Positions 25,701-38,100 of a DNA stretch of 64,000 nucleotides are shown piece by piece. Source of the stretch: Saccoglossus kowalevskii. Taxonomy: Eukaryota; Hemichordata; Enteropneusta; Harrimaniidae. Below the pieces are notes generated by a model. That model saw only the letters and a program-made list of their open reading frames with translations, was not told the DNA's origin and did not search any database. Location: the NCBI RefSeq assembly GCF_000003605.2, contig NW_003123425.1, positions 138,267 to 202,266 of the forward strand, read 5' to 3'. The translations under genes and the position numbers were made by a program. Numbering within the stretch: the first letter of the stretch is position 1; every line of letters begins with the position of its first letter.

Positions 25701-27833
25701 ATTCTATTGGTTCGTGCTTGTTAATGCAGTCACAAACTTTAAGTGTGTATGTGTAATTATATCGTTAGCAAGGTATTACTGGCCATGGGGTAATATTCAC
25801 GTTTTTTCTATGAATATGTCTGTTGGTTAAACGGAAGAATCGAATCGAAGACATGATACCATATTTTCTCGAACTCCAGGGTGTGACTTTTATTTTCACT
25901 GTCAACAGACTCAATGATGAGTGCTTTTAAAGGTAGAAATTACTGCTCTAATAATCCAGTGCGCGTCTTCAAACTAGGAGTACAGCGAATCATATATTCT
26001 CTGGTCTTTAATCGCGATGTGACGTCAGATGACTGCTGTGTTAGGATGCTAACCACTGCACGTGTGACTCACCCGTCAGTCCAAGCTTGTCTGTTGCCTT
26101 CACAACGATTTCATAATAAGGCGCCACCTCTCTGTCTAGTGCAGTGGAGTTCAAGACTGTGATCATTCCTGCGCTATCAATAGCAAAGATTTCATTGTCG
26201 TCGTTCTGTGTAATGTTGTATTCTTTTATTGACACGTGGTCTAGTTCATTTGGATCGTCTAAGTCAGTAGCTGTCATGGTAGACACAATTGTATCTAAGG
26301 AAGTGACGTAATACATTCAATTACCAATGAGAACAGACTTTATTTACATAAAATTGTTTTTATTATATCCAACTAGCGAAGGCCATCGCACAGTGTAATC
26401 TTAGAAGAGCCCTCCTGTGACGAAATCCTTCTATGATGTAAATGGCTTCATGACCCAAGAAGAGTATTGTTTTTAGGAATTTCCTATACACAACCAAGCC
26501 GTTTTGTTGCTAGAGGGCGCTACTTATTGTTAAGAGTTTTTCAGGTTATGTCTGCCGCGATGAAAGTTGAAGAAGACTGCCCTCAAAAACGAAAACAAAT
26601 ACACGTTTGAACAGAAGTGCCGAATGCTAAATGGAAATCGCGCCCTCACATTTTTTCTCACTTACCTGTGGCGGCCATTTCTTCCACGGAGAATACATAT
26701 GGTTTGTGCAGAAATTCAGGCGCCCGGTCATTTATGTCATACAGACCAATAATGACGTCAGCAGTAGTCGATTCCCCACGACCAGAGTTTTCTGTTGCCA
26801 TGGCGACAATATGATAAACGGCGCGTTCGTCTCTATCAAGTGGTTTTATCAGTTCTATTTCACCGGTGCGTGGATTTATAGTAAAATAGTGTTCCTTGGT
26901 GTTTTGTAGACTGTACCAGATATCTTCACCAGTGGCTGAAATCTTAAAAAACAAAAAGCGTGCTTGTTATGTCAAGGTACACTGTCAAATCAAGTCAAAT
27001 TGGCTCACATTTGCTTAAACGATGAAATGTAACGTGTCCCTCAGCTCTATTTGAATTCTCATATTTGGTCTTACCGTCTTTAGGGGAATACGACAAATAA
27101 CACGCCATATAGTGGCAATTGGTAATCGTAGCGATCATCTTTCAACTATACAGGTATAATTAAATTCTCATTATCTAAAACATATGACTATATTGAATGA
27201 ATACGGTAATTGTATAGTGTATTCATTGGTCCTAATCGGTATTACCTATTTTCAACATTTCTATTCTAAAATAAAAACTGTAACACGATAAAGACTTTCT
27301 ATTTTCAACATTGTGAAAAATACAGTATTTTCACCAAGTAAATTCATATTTATTAAAGTTATTCCTACATGAGTTGTTAAACAACCTACATAATTTGTAA
27401 TTTCATTCAGCTTTTTCAGTTATAATTCAAGACAAATAAAAGGAAATATGTAGAAAATATAGAAATAAATATAGAAAATTATTTGCTTTCCGTAATATTC
27501 TTGCGTAATCGGTAATATTATGAAAATTATTTATGGTGCATGGGGAATACATTTTTTGTGAATTATTCTTAATATATTTCTGAATTATCTTGTCAAAATC
27601 TTTTCTTTTCTCCTAAAAAACGAAATAATTTCACAATGTCGAAAACGGAAAGTCTTTATTTTACGTTTTCTTACCTGCAACACCTGTACCGGGGTTTCCG
27701 CGTCTTCTTCCCAGATGATAGTAGAGTACACCATCTCATCGAATACCGGTAATGCGCAAACGTGACCAATCACAGCCAGGGAGAGGAATAAAGTAATACC
27801 TGTCATCTTTGTGACACCAAGAGATGACGTCAT
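16621..27833 (-). CDS. Type III-like cadherin with LamG/EGF ectodomain and short non-classic tail (1633 aa)
   Basis: Single-pass adhesion-type membrane protein. Twelve coding exons in transcript order: 27833-27675, 26942-26666, 26294-26073, 25603-25359, 24860-24625, 24430-24303, 23888-23652, 22961-22663, 22059-21646, 20485-19764, 18774-16919, 16727-16621; phases agree throughout and sum to 4902 bases. Residues 1-27: signal peptide. 28-652: six cadherin repeats with DxNDN-type motifs (DINDRAP, DINDETP, DINDNAP, DMNDNP). 653-806: primitive (nonchordate) classic cadherin domain. ~807-844 EGF; 845-1036 LamG (PLQVGG); 1037-1079 EGF; 1080-1264 LamG; 1265-1525 seven EGFs; 1537-1556 membrane span; 1557-1633 tail. 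The ectodomain resembles Drosophila DN-/DE-cadherin and sea urchin type III cadherins, but there are only six repeats, many membrane-proximal EGFs, and no recognisable beta-catenin-binding motif. The tail has YAVPGD, VVTYDNSGY and VPVYATI. The start is chosen as the first Met after the acceptor at 27853; a Met 16 codons upstream is also open. Confidence 0.9.
16919..18774 (-). CDS. Cadherin gene exon 11: LamG2, EGF array, TM
   Basis: One unusually large exon (1856 bases) encodes the end of LamG1, an EGF, all of LamG2, seven consecutive EGF domains, the membrane span and most of the tail; the other exons are 107-722 bases. The seven EGFs keep the CxNxPCxNGGTC-type pattern. Acceptor ttctag before 18774; donor GTAAGT after 16919. 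Packing so many EGF modules in one exon suggests local expansion or past intron loss. Confidence 0.9.
18946..19747. mobile_element. ~800 bp TIR element in cadherin intron
   Basis: Left end TTAGGCCACACTGATTTAAT, right end (reverse complement) AAGGCTACACCGACTTAATT, followed by an identical TTTATGGATGACATCC; about 35-base inverted ends with ~5 differences. The subterminal regions hold A-rich tracts (left) and a T16 run near 19670. The ~115-codon overlapping frames inside have no recognisable family. Non-autonomous DNA transposon. Confidence 0.7.
20781..21060. repeat. Minisatellite, 4 x 70 bp
   Basis: ATTTTGGGTATTTTCGCACT recurs at 20782, 20852, 20922 and 20992, exactly 70 apart. Each unit ends GATGACGTAA, a CRE-like palindromic core. 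Copies 1-3 differ at a few sites, copy 4 more. It lies in the intron between cadherin exons 9 and 10. Confidence 0.9.
24011..24103. repeat. Long hairpin in cadherin intron
   Basis: GCGGCCGATAGTTACTGCGC CCTCACCGACGGATTCACT pairs across an ~11-base loop with AGTGAATCCATCGGCGAGGG and onward to GCTATCGCGGGCC: arms of ~40 bases with few mismatches, GC-rich in an AT-rich intron. Probably a palindromic DNA-transposon remnant. Confidence 0.75.
24916..25170. mobile_element. TIR element with GCGCCCTCTAGTGACG ends
   Basis: AAATCGCGCCCCCTAGTGACG at the left and CGTCACTAGAGGGCGCGATT at the right are inverted. Related pieces occur at 26395-26530 and about 21409-21440, all inside introns of the cadherin gene. 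Non-autonomous, about 255 bases. Confidence 0.65.
26395..26530. mobile_element. Second copy of the CTAGTGACG TIR element
   Basis: GAGCCCTCCTGTGACGAAAT, then CTATGATGTAAATGGC, matches the left half of the element at 24916 (TAGTGACGAAGCG...TTATGACGTCAATGG). It ends CTAGAGGGCGCTACTT. Diverged and shorter. Confidence 0.5.
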
Positions 27834-27852
27834 ATTCAGACAACCGTGTCTA

Positions 27853-30605
27853 CCTGAATGGAATAATATACCGTTTACCATTGGTGTATTTCAAATGGTT
27901 GTACGTGAATGTGTTTTTCTAGTACCGAACTGAAGTTTCCGAGGTCCCCCGACGCCAGACAATGCCTGACGTCAGAGTTTATATTTGTAACTCAAATTTG
28001 TATTCGTCATGGAGTTCATTTTTATAACTTCTCAGATTTAAATGATACAAATGTCCTCTTAGCCGGTAGTCAGTTTGGTCTCCGAGGTTGGACGTTTCTA
28101 ACATTTTCGCAATTCGTACAGTTGTGTCTACTGAACTCAACGGTTCAGTTCTTTCCAGTCGCCACTCGAAACATCTGTTTTGACTTGATAAACCCATACG
28201 TCAAAGAGAAATTTACATTTAATATTAATCTGTAAAGTCCCATTTACCCGATTTCCTTAAGATTCTTTCGTATAGTCATAGGTGTTAGTTATGAAACCAT
28301 AGTGAAATAAACGCACAACATGCATTTTTCTAAAAGAAAAGTCAACAGCCAAAAGTCTCGATTTTCCATGTGCTAAATTTAACACTACCGATCAACGCCA
28401 GCACAGGTGAATATATGTCGTATTGCTAACGTATAAACGCAATTATATATTATGGCATGACAACTATTTTTGTTTGAGTTATTGATATGACGTATATTAG
28501 TATTATTACTCTACGACATGATATGTATCTCCGGCATCGCCCTGGTAAGTTATCGCAGACTCGGAGTTGAGGGCGCTTTAGAAAACAACAAGGTGACAAA
28601 TGATACACGCCCCTAACATTCAGTCGATACGCATCGTTATTAATAGTGTTGATTTATTGTCATATAAATGCTGAATAACAGCAATAAATAATTTCGCCAA
28701 CTTAAGTATGTAAGGGCTGTTGATAATTAAATGCACAGCAGTAAACGCCTTTCCCTAAATTGCGGACAAATGGAGCAAACATTAAAATAAACTCTGTGTG
28801 ATTTCTTGCATAGTACTAGTATTTGAAATTACTCTCATCGCCCACCAATCCCTAAACGAAAAGATTACGTATGTGTGCATGTTTTAATTATCAACGGCCC
28901 CTAACATGAAATGGCACACTGTGTAGAGTTCAATTGTTAGTTCCTTGGGGTGAGTTAGTGTCACTGTAAAACTGAAATGTACATAGATACCATGGTATGT
29001 CGGTGTCTTAACAGTGCTTAAGTCTAGGACTCATGTCCGGGCTGTAATGGCGATAAATGTACATGATGCTAGCTTTGCTCGTACTAATTTTACAAATATT
29101 TTTTACTTTTATTTGCAAAAATAATACGCAGAGTGCCGTAATTTTATTTCGAGTATTTGTTTTTTCATTTGCATATGAATAACAACATGTGTATGATAAG
29201 ATGGATCTGATGTCGATTTAAACAATTACACGGTGTGTTTTGACACTGGATTGCGGCTGCAACCTCAGATCATGTGTCTATTAATTTTATGCGAAATTTA
29301 TAATATTAGATGTATGATCTTAACTTTTCATTTTTAACTTTTTTTCAGTGCCTTCAACTATGCTGTCTGTCGTGTTGACTTCCCCCATTTATATGTGTTC
29401 GGAATCTATGTAGCTAATCTGAGCGCTGTTGAATAAACTCACAAATATTCGCCTCTGTTCCGAATTACTGCATGTCGTAATCATAAGGTTTAAATGCTGC
29501 TATCCAGTAAAAAGCGAATATCAGTGGGATTAAAAATTGAAAATTTTGCTTTAATTTCGCTTTCCAGGCAATAACCGGATTCGAATATGCTACAAGATTG
29601 GAAACAACTTGAAGGGTGCGGTATGGGGAACGTCACCTCGTATGTATGCGACGGTGGGAGGTACTATACTAGTGGAACAGCAAGTAACAGCCACTCAAAC
29701 GACAAAATGTCACACAAGTTGTGATATATGAAAGCTTGCATGACAAGCTGGAGTAATAAATCAATTCAACAATTCTCGGTGTTTTCTATCGTGAAAACAG
29801 TATTCCACGACACGCCACTATCACGTGATACGTTTTTTCATGTTACTAGTATGTTGGCGACTGGCTTCTATCGCCGTCCACTTTATCGGCGTAATTCACC
29901 CAAATCGTTCACGATTACTTTGCTCGAGTCCTGATGTAAAATGGGTGGAATGTGATGTATGTTTCTACGTCTGTGCGAATGTACACTGTAAGATATATTA
30001 ATTGTCCCTGCAATTCGGCGAGTTATATTACCCGGGTTGAAATATTGCGCAAGACTTGTGCACTTCACCCAGTTCCAAAACTCGGAGACTGTTGAAGGTC
30101 TTTTCCCTCACGTGCTTCAAATAGAAAGTTAAAAATAAGCCTTTATTTTAAGTAAATCTTGCTCCGAATATCAAGTTCCGTTCGAATCAGTTCAAATGAA
30201 AGCTAAAAAAATGGCGGTAACTTACGCCATGATTTTCATATACTAGTATTTCACACACCAAGTGTTGCGTTGATGCACATGCCGTCCAATCAAACGTCTA
30301 GCTGTGTATCACGAATTGCGTGACGTGCATATCGCTATGCTGCTTAACATAGACGAACAATTTACAAAGTACAACTAATACTTATAAGTTTCCAATTTGC
30401 TGCATGTGTGAAAGTTCAGCAGTAAAACTGAAAACGTGATCAATGATCACTTCACAATAAACCAGTAACGACGATCTCATACGGATGCATTAAAATACTG
30501 CAATGCTTCCATGGTTACAAACATCACTTACCTGCCTAAAATAAGTCGTTTTTAGAAGAACTGGGACGAGCCGCTACTCCTGAAATCAAGTGAGCTCTGC
30601 GACTT
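27853..30605 (-). promoter_or_regulatory. Putative 5' UTR exon and promoter of cadherin gene
   Basis: On the minus strand TTTAGGCAG|GTAAGTGATG gives a strong donor at 30535, and TTCCATTCAG before 27853 a good acceptor 20 bases upstream of the chosen start codon. A TATATA motif on the minus strand near 30634-30640 would put the transcription start near 30600. Inferred from splice signals only; no transcript evidence. Confidence 0.35.
28711..28904. mobile_element. ~195 bp TIR element (possibly hAT-type)
   Basis: TAAGGGCTGTTGATAATTAA at the left and TTAATTATCAACGGCCCCTA at the right are inverted repeats of about 30 bases including GCACA/TGTGC. AGGGGCCGTT-type ends resemble hAT MITEs, but no clear 8-base target duplication is seen. 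Confidence 0.65.
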
Positions 30606-31400
30606 GGAAGGACACTTATGAGTTCAACACAGTATATAGGTATGTTTATGAGTCTTGAGAGTTTAATAAGTAACATATTTTAATCGATTGTCTACATGGG
30701 AGTAATAAACATCAGGTTTAGTGCTACTTGACGAGATTTGACGTTTATTAGGGGCGCCCCCTATAGTTGACATGTACGCGTTCAAGTATTCGGTTTCAAG
30801 TTTCGCTGTGTTTTTTTATTTACGTAAAAAAAGACATTTTGGTGCAAACTATGTTATTGCCCGTAAATATTACGCGGATGTGCCGAATGATAATCTGAAT
30901 CTTGTTAGTTAGATTCGAATTGCCGTTTTAACAGCATTTTCGTGGCAAATTATGGAAATCGCATTTTTTTAGTAGAGAAAATATTTTAGATTGCATGTCA
31001 TATATCTACATAGTGTAATCATTTACACCGAGCATAAAACAGATTCAGCGTGATTCTTAGTGAATGCAAAGTGATATTTTCTGATAAATTCTGTGATACG
31101 AAAATGTACCAGTAAACACTCACAAATCCATGAGTAGATTATTAAGTATTTGGGCACACAAAATACCGTGTACAAGCGACGACATTGTCCCACTAATAAA
31201 CACGTGAGTTTACCGAAGGTTTCCTTCGGTGAATAGCATCATGCGGTCTTGCGTGGCTCGTATCGGAAACCAAAACTAGGTCACAGAAGGAGGTAGTGTT
31301 GACATGGTTGCTGAGATACGTATAACGTTACATGATAATTGATCACGTGATTTAAACAATCAATGACGGACAGGCAGATTTAGACAAATCCTCCTCCTTG
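29000..31400. other. Intergenic region between divergent cadherin and kinesin genes
   Basis: No coding exon seen. It holds the inferred cadherin 5' exon near 30.54-30.60 kb and a possible kinesin 5' UTR exon ending at the donor after 31470 (CACGG|GTAAGT). CpG is more frequent here than in the RABL3 introns. Confidence 0.4.
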
Positions 31401-32126
31401 AAAAAAGCTCAAGGCGACCCAGAGAACGGAGACGGATGTTATTGAGTGTATAACGTCACAACAATCACGGGTAAGTATAGTATATCATATTGTAATTTGT
31501 TGTAACTAAAATCTTGTTTCGTAAAATTTACTTCCGGGTTTCCTAGAGCAGTTGTCTCGACACTGAGTAAATGTGCTTGTCGGTTGTTACACTATAGATA
31601 TGATTTGCTTAAGGTAGTTTGAAGCATGTGTGTTTATGTGTGACAATGTGAAATAAACAAACGTCGGTACTGTAATGGTGCAACGGGCTCAAAGTACACG
31701 AGATGATTGTTGCTGTAACAAGCCGTCCCTATATCCGGGTCGCGCATACATAAGCATCCGGGTAATCTCAGTATAAACTAAACATGAATTGGTGATTCGA
31801 ACATAGCCCAAGTATAAATAACGAATCGCCTCTGGTGTTTGAATGCTCATTCTACCTTAACTATATCTCCATAATTAGGGATTGGCCAATGTAGTGTTAG
31901 GCCGGTTGTGAGGGGGAAGTAATGCCTTGGGCAAATTCACAATTTGTTTCTTCTGAAGAAATTCTAAGCCGCATTAAACACATTGTTAAACCCCTTGGTA
32001 CGAGGTAGGGCTTTTACAATATCTACTGTCAAATATTTAAAAAACAAATACTGCTCTTACTTTTTTTGTTTTTGTACTTTCATCGACAGAGGGCAGTATA
32101 ACAGTCCACTTAAGAATACATGGATA

Positions 32127-35100
32127 ATGGGATCCAATCCAAGTACAAGTAAAAAACTAGAAGACACGACGTCTCAGGAGTCAAGTCAGCCTAAGCCACG
32201 TGACGATGAAAATGACGTAAGGAATGATACTATTTATAAATTCTTTCTGTTATATTATAACAATACTTTCGAAAAACTTGATTATGACAATTTCAATCCT
32301 GCAATGGTTCACAATTAAGGTCGTTATGCAAAATCTAACAATCGCAGCGATGTATTGTGTCCGACACGTGTGACCCATGTGCGTGTACATTGTTTTTTTG
32401 TGTGCATATAGATATAGATATAGCATATAGATATGGATTTTTCGAATGACTTGTATTGATGGAAGGTACTAGTAGTCTCAAATATTGGACTACAATTAGT
32501 AGCAATTTTTGGAAAGGTACTCTAGTTTGTTAAGGCTTCGCAAAAAAATGTTCTGGTCAAATTTCTTTTCAAAAATGGAAGCGACACATTTTGCAAGTCT
32601 AATTAATTCTTCAACGGAGGGCGCTTTACAGTGGCAGAATAAGTGAAAGAAAAGACCGGCTCGCCCTTTGTTTGGTGGTGCGCACGCCGAATAGAAATAT
32701 TCATTTTTAATCACGCCTAATTAATAATTTCCCTGTAAACACGTCCATCCGAGCCTCTCTGCAATATTGCTCTTGTAATTGTTTCATCACACTTATCTTG
32801 CGGTTTGCTTTGTATTTTTTCATTCTACTCCTTCCAAAATTGTCTTTGATTTTGGTGAAACCATGCGACCGTTCGACAACAATAAGGGCCATTCAAATGA
32901 TGGAGCAAAATAAATAACCACAAAGACATTTTAATATTTTTCAAGTTTCATCATAAAATGTTTCAAATACAGCAAAACATCCAGGGCTAATAGTTCAGAC
33001 AACAATCGATACGATGGAACGTTGTTGTATGTACATTTTCATCTAATACGTACTAGTATAAGGCAGATATTTTAATTTTTAGATGAACTTCGCGCGCTAC
33101 TATACTTGGCATCTCCAACGAGAAGAATGTGAGCAGGTAAGTAAATCAATAAAACACTCGAATCTGTGTACTACTCCTGTAAACACGGCTTATGGGCGAA
33201 GCGTCAACTTTGTTTGTTTAGGTGTGTTTTTTTCGTAGCAAATCTCCTAAAACATTATTGGTTATAGACGGAAAAAAGTCCGTAGAACAAAATATTTGGG
33301 CTCAATGAGCGGCTAATAATGAATTGTTACCGAGACGATTCATCGATGTTTCTATTTTAGGAAGGGCGTATTGAAGACCACCAAGATACCTTTGGGATGA
33401 ATGGAAAGGTAAACCACTCCCACCTAAATCAGATTAGAATATTACGCTCGTTTGGGCTTCATTTTTTTCTCAAATATATACTGTTTTTTTATGTTTTTAT
33501 TATTTAAAATTATTTTGAATTTGCTGGTAGTTTTGGTAATCGCGAATGTATGTGGCGTAAGACAAAATACTACAAAATAAGTTGTACATAATAAAACACA
33601 ATTACAAAACTATTTAAAAAACATAGTACATTTAAAATAAAATATACGGCAGATTTTTATCAGATTGCCCCCACTTCTGCTTTATTAATGATAATGTTAA
33701 TTTCAACAAATCTGACTTTGTATGCAAAAAAAGTGTACAATTGTGATCTTTGGAAATAGGCGCAATTTGTACATATTACGTCAAAATATAATCCACTTAA
33801 TTAAAGTAGCATTAAGAGAGCATTCCTAAAATTGCATTTCGGGTCTTGGGGCTATTATTTGATGAAATGAATTTGCGTGAATTGTGGGAAGTACATAATA
33901 ACACATAATAACGATTTCAACGCCTTTCTGTGAGTTCAAACTCGAGCTAGTCGGTGGTTGTTTCGGCTTCCCATTAGAGTGTGTGTTTGAAATTCCTTAA
34001 CTACATTTTGAATAGTGTTCCAACGTGTTTAGATTTACATAGCAGATAATATTTCATGGATTCCTTATTTTATTTTACTATTTCAACAGTTCATAGATTC
34101 TAATATGGATTCGCTTCTGTTCCGAATTACTGGCGAATCCCAAAATTTAACTTTAGACTATCCAATATCTCACATAATCAGACCCATATCTCTAAGTTCT
34201 ATGTATGCTCTCAGATTGCAACTTTTTCATAACTAAAAGTTCTATACATACTGTAAAACATGTTGAAGCGGCATATTATTTTAGCGAATTGTGGTAAAAC
34301 GACGTAATAGGGAAATATTGATTTATAGAATCTCTCTTGTCTTTGTTGATTTCCTGTTTTCGCAATACTTGTCTGTCGCCAGCCAAAACAAATGCACAGT
34401 TATCACCTACATAGAAACAAAGAAAAACTGTCAAGTGTAATAAGGAAGCCCTCCAGATTATTAGGTTTTCTGTGTTGTTTACAAAGTGTATGTGTGGAGA
34501 AAAGACGTTGTTTGGACGCCATTTTGAATTTTTAATGAAGTCATTAGCGACATCTTCAATTAGCGAATTAGCTCTCTCGCTAAATTCGCTAAAATACATG
34601 TCCGCGAAAAAGACATGTTTTGCAGTAGTATTTGGCCCGGGATTCAACCATAAAATACAATGGGGTATTACCAAAGTGCCATATTCCAAATTTAGTGCCT
34701 ATTTGTTATACTATTTTTGCATTTACACGACTTACATATCTCATCATTCTTTGCAGTCAGACGTCGAGCAGAGCACATTTCACCACGAGGACGGAACTAT
34801 TTATAACTGTATAATTGACGACGGACAGCGTTACTATTTCGACTCGAAAGACGAGCAGGTAAATTTTATTTGATTTGCTGTCCGGAGATTCATAACAAGT
34901 ATTCAAATTATCAACGCTGGAAACCTTATATTAGAATGTTAAAGGGACTGTTCTAGGGTGTTGTAGTATATCATGAAAACGTTCGCTGTCGGTACAGCAA
35001 ATGAGATTACAATCGGCAAAATTATTGCTGAAAGGGAGGTCACATAAGACACGTGGTTGCAAAATTGTAAGTGGTCACTATAGGCAGGTGGTCTTTATAT

Positions 35101-38100
35101 AGAGATGGTCACTAATCCAGTTTTCACTGTATGACAACACTCTCCAAGAATTGTTTCAAGTTGTGTGTGCTTCGAATTCTCTGTTAGATCTAAGCAGACT
35201 TTGAAAACGACGGTGTGAACTAATTCTACGCCACTGGAAGACGCGACGTTATGGCTTTGCCATTTATTTTGTATTTTATGTTTCGAATGTTAAATTGTTT
35301 CCCAATTAAGACATACAGTATAACAGGAGAAATACCATGTCGAATATAAGAATACAGCACTCAGAATAAGACGATGACAGAGGATCGCTTCGATTGTGAT
35401 ATTGCCATTGAGTAGTGCAATAATATATTGACTGCTTACAGGTTTGGAAGCCGTTTCCCTCGACGTGGCTGTCGCGAGGAACTCTGGTAGAAGGGACTCA
35501 CTACGATGGAGATGACATGGTTAGCGACCCTGGTGAAGGAATCAAGACTCGGATGCAATCTCCTTCACCTAAACTAGAGGCCAATGAATCATCTCAGGCG
35601 GTAAGATAGGTTTTAACTGAAATTGGTTTACCATCATCAAACTGGAGACAAGCTAATCTCTCACAAACACTAGTTTACATTGATGCACTATAATAGATTC
35701 AAATAGTAACCCGTAGTGACGTCGCAGAAGCAGTTAGACGTTAAAAGCTAGAAATGTGTGTTGTACACGATTCACGATGATTAGGGTTCTTGTTAATCAT
35801 TAAAAACATTAAACAAGATATAACCTCATTCAATAATGTTGTAATAAGCTAATACATTGCACTTCTCTCCTCTCCACCGCAGATGGCGATGTTGCTTGCC
35901 CCGGGAATGAAGACATTGCGACAGACAACTAAATCTCTGAGGATAGCAACCCAGCAGTTAAAATACACTTGTCAACAACATTTCACAGGTACGGTAGTGG
36001 TATTAATATAAGCATAGAACTCCTGATATGAATTAATATCCTGGATACCGTTTCGCTTGCTACGCTATCTAAATTTCGCGGTGATCGAGGCCGATGGTTT
36101 GCTAAAAATCATGTGATTCGATCGATCGTTTCCGCATACTTGCTTAATCTCGGGGCGGTCATCCTGTAATTTTCACAGCTGGAAATAGTCACGGCGCAAA
36201 CGACGGCCGAAATTATCAGAAAACTGTACTTTGAGATAGTTGTTGGGACACTCCTGGACAATGTGACTATATCTCCCTTACATGTGCAACTTATATAAAT
36301 TTGGTTCTTTCGAACATGGAGGTCTTTTTTTATCTACATGCTCCGGATTTATTCCAAATTGAGTTTGTGCTGTTTCCTTGAATTTTCACCGGCTTTGCTA
36401 GCCGCGTTCTACACTAGAGTTCATAGAAATACATGGTACAGTGGTGCGCGTCTTAGCAACGTATAATATTATGGGGCGTAGCTCCGCCCGACAATTTTAG
36501 TGTGATTACCAGTCGCTAATTTTGTGGTCAACGGTGATACATTTTGCCGATATGCAATAGGAACCATTAGTTGTCACGTGATAGAGGTACGACCCGACGA
36601 TGAATAAATTTACATGGTTAATGTCGCTAACAGATAGCGGAAGATTTCTGACTGTGATACGTGCCGTTGATTTATTCCTTGAAGTTGTGTATGCATTTTC
36701 GTCGAAGAGACTGACGACTTTCCTTTCCCCTATACTTGAGCGGCGCCCTGCGATCGGAACAAATCCAACATCGACAGAGGGCGCAACTCAAACAACTACT
36801 CGTATATCCGGCCAGTTAGTATTTAGTGTTGTGATTGTTGTCTTTTTATCAGAAATTAACAACTTAATACAGGACGCTGCCTTGAATTTGCCATCACTGA
36901 ACTCACCAATGACGTCACCTAGAATCACCAATGACACATCAGAGACAGAATTGTTGCGTTCGGCATACAGATTAGAGTGTCTGCAGAGAAAGAGTTATTA
37001 CAATAAGGTAATTACAGTCATATTAAATCGACATGCTCACATCAATAATATCAGTTCGAATCTAACAAAACCATATGTAATATCAGCGTGGCATACCATG
37101 TATTAAACAGTGTATATTGTGTACACAGTCGAGTATTATAGTAACTTTACTTGCAAAGACGTCACCTTCATTATGCCGTAAAGTAATATATGATGGGTAT
37201 CACGTGGGATAAAAGATGCGTTCACTTGGTGACACTTTCTGTATGTATATCATGTTGTCCATGCATCATTGTTAATCTTGAGTCTGTTGAAATGAGCTTG
37301 GGTCACTAAAATAACACCGTATACGGTTACGCCAAGTAACTGTGCACCATACAGAGTCATTTTTGTTTAGCAATATATTTAGCATTACTTTTCTTGAGAA
37401 AAATTTGCTTCGCAGAGGAAGAGATTCTGATGCTAATCAAGGCTCATCGTAATCCTGGCCTAGCAAGTATCTACACGCAAATGATTTTAGCGTTCTAATC
37501 GTTGTAAAATGTTCTCTTATTCGCGCATGCTTTATTCAACCAGCTTCAGGAGACAAAGGGGAACATCCGGGTATTCTGTCGTTGTCGCCAACTTGAAGGA
37601 GACAAATCCAACAAATCATTTGAGTTGTTGACAGACCAAGAGGTGATATGCAATGACGGACGGACTTTTAAATTTGATAAGGTGTTTCCACCGTTTGCAA
37701 CTCAACAAGAGGTAGGCAGCTTAGTTGAATTATTATTAGAATGGTGTAATTTTATAATGACTTATAATCAACTTCAAGTGAGATTAAACTCAAAATATTG
37801 GTGATAGATGTAGCGCGATTACACAATTACTTATTCTAGGTGGCGCTTTCATTTAATATTGAAGGCGGACAATAACAATTTCTTTTATATGTCCCCCGTA
37901 GTAGGCGGGCAATAACAGTTCAGTTTATACGCCAGCCAATAAACTTTTACTGACGTCGGATGTTTCGTTCCATTTACGGCGAGTTAAATTCCGACAGTAT
38001 ATAGAGGACGGGAAGGGGTTAGATCAAGGAACAGTTTTATATCATTGACAATATTTACTCATATATGCTGTTTTGGTGTAAAAATTAATATTACGATAAT

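Noticed and set aside
32496-32892. Two adjoining minus-strand frames (72 and 61 codons) possibly from an old transposase
   Set aside because: No motif could be assigned to any family; composition is not clearly coding.
34276-34689. 137-codon minus-strand frame
   Set aside because: It spans the TIR element at 34249-34627 and part of the kinesin intron; no family features.
36853-36871. Alternative acceptor (AATACAG) for kinesin exon 7
   Set aside because: Its phase does not match the GTACGG donor of exon 6; the upstream TATCAG acceptor keeps the frame.
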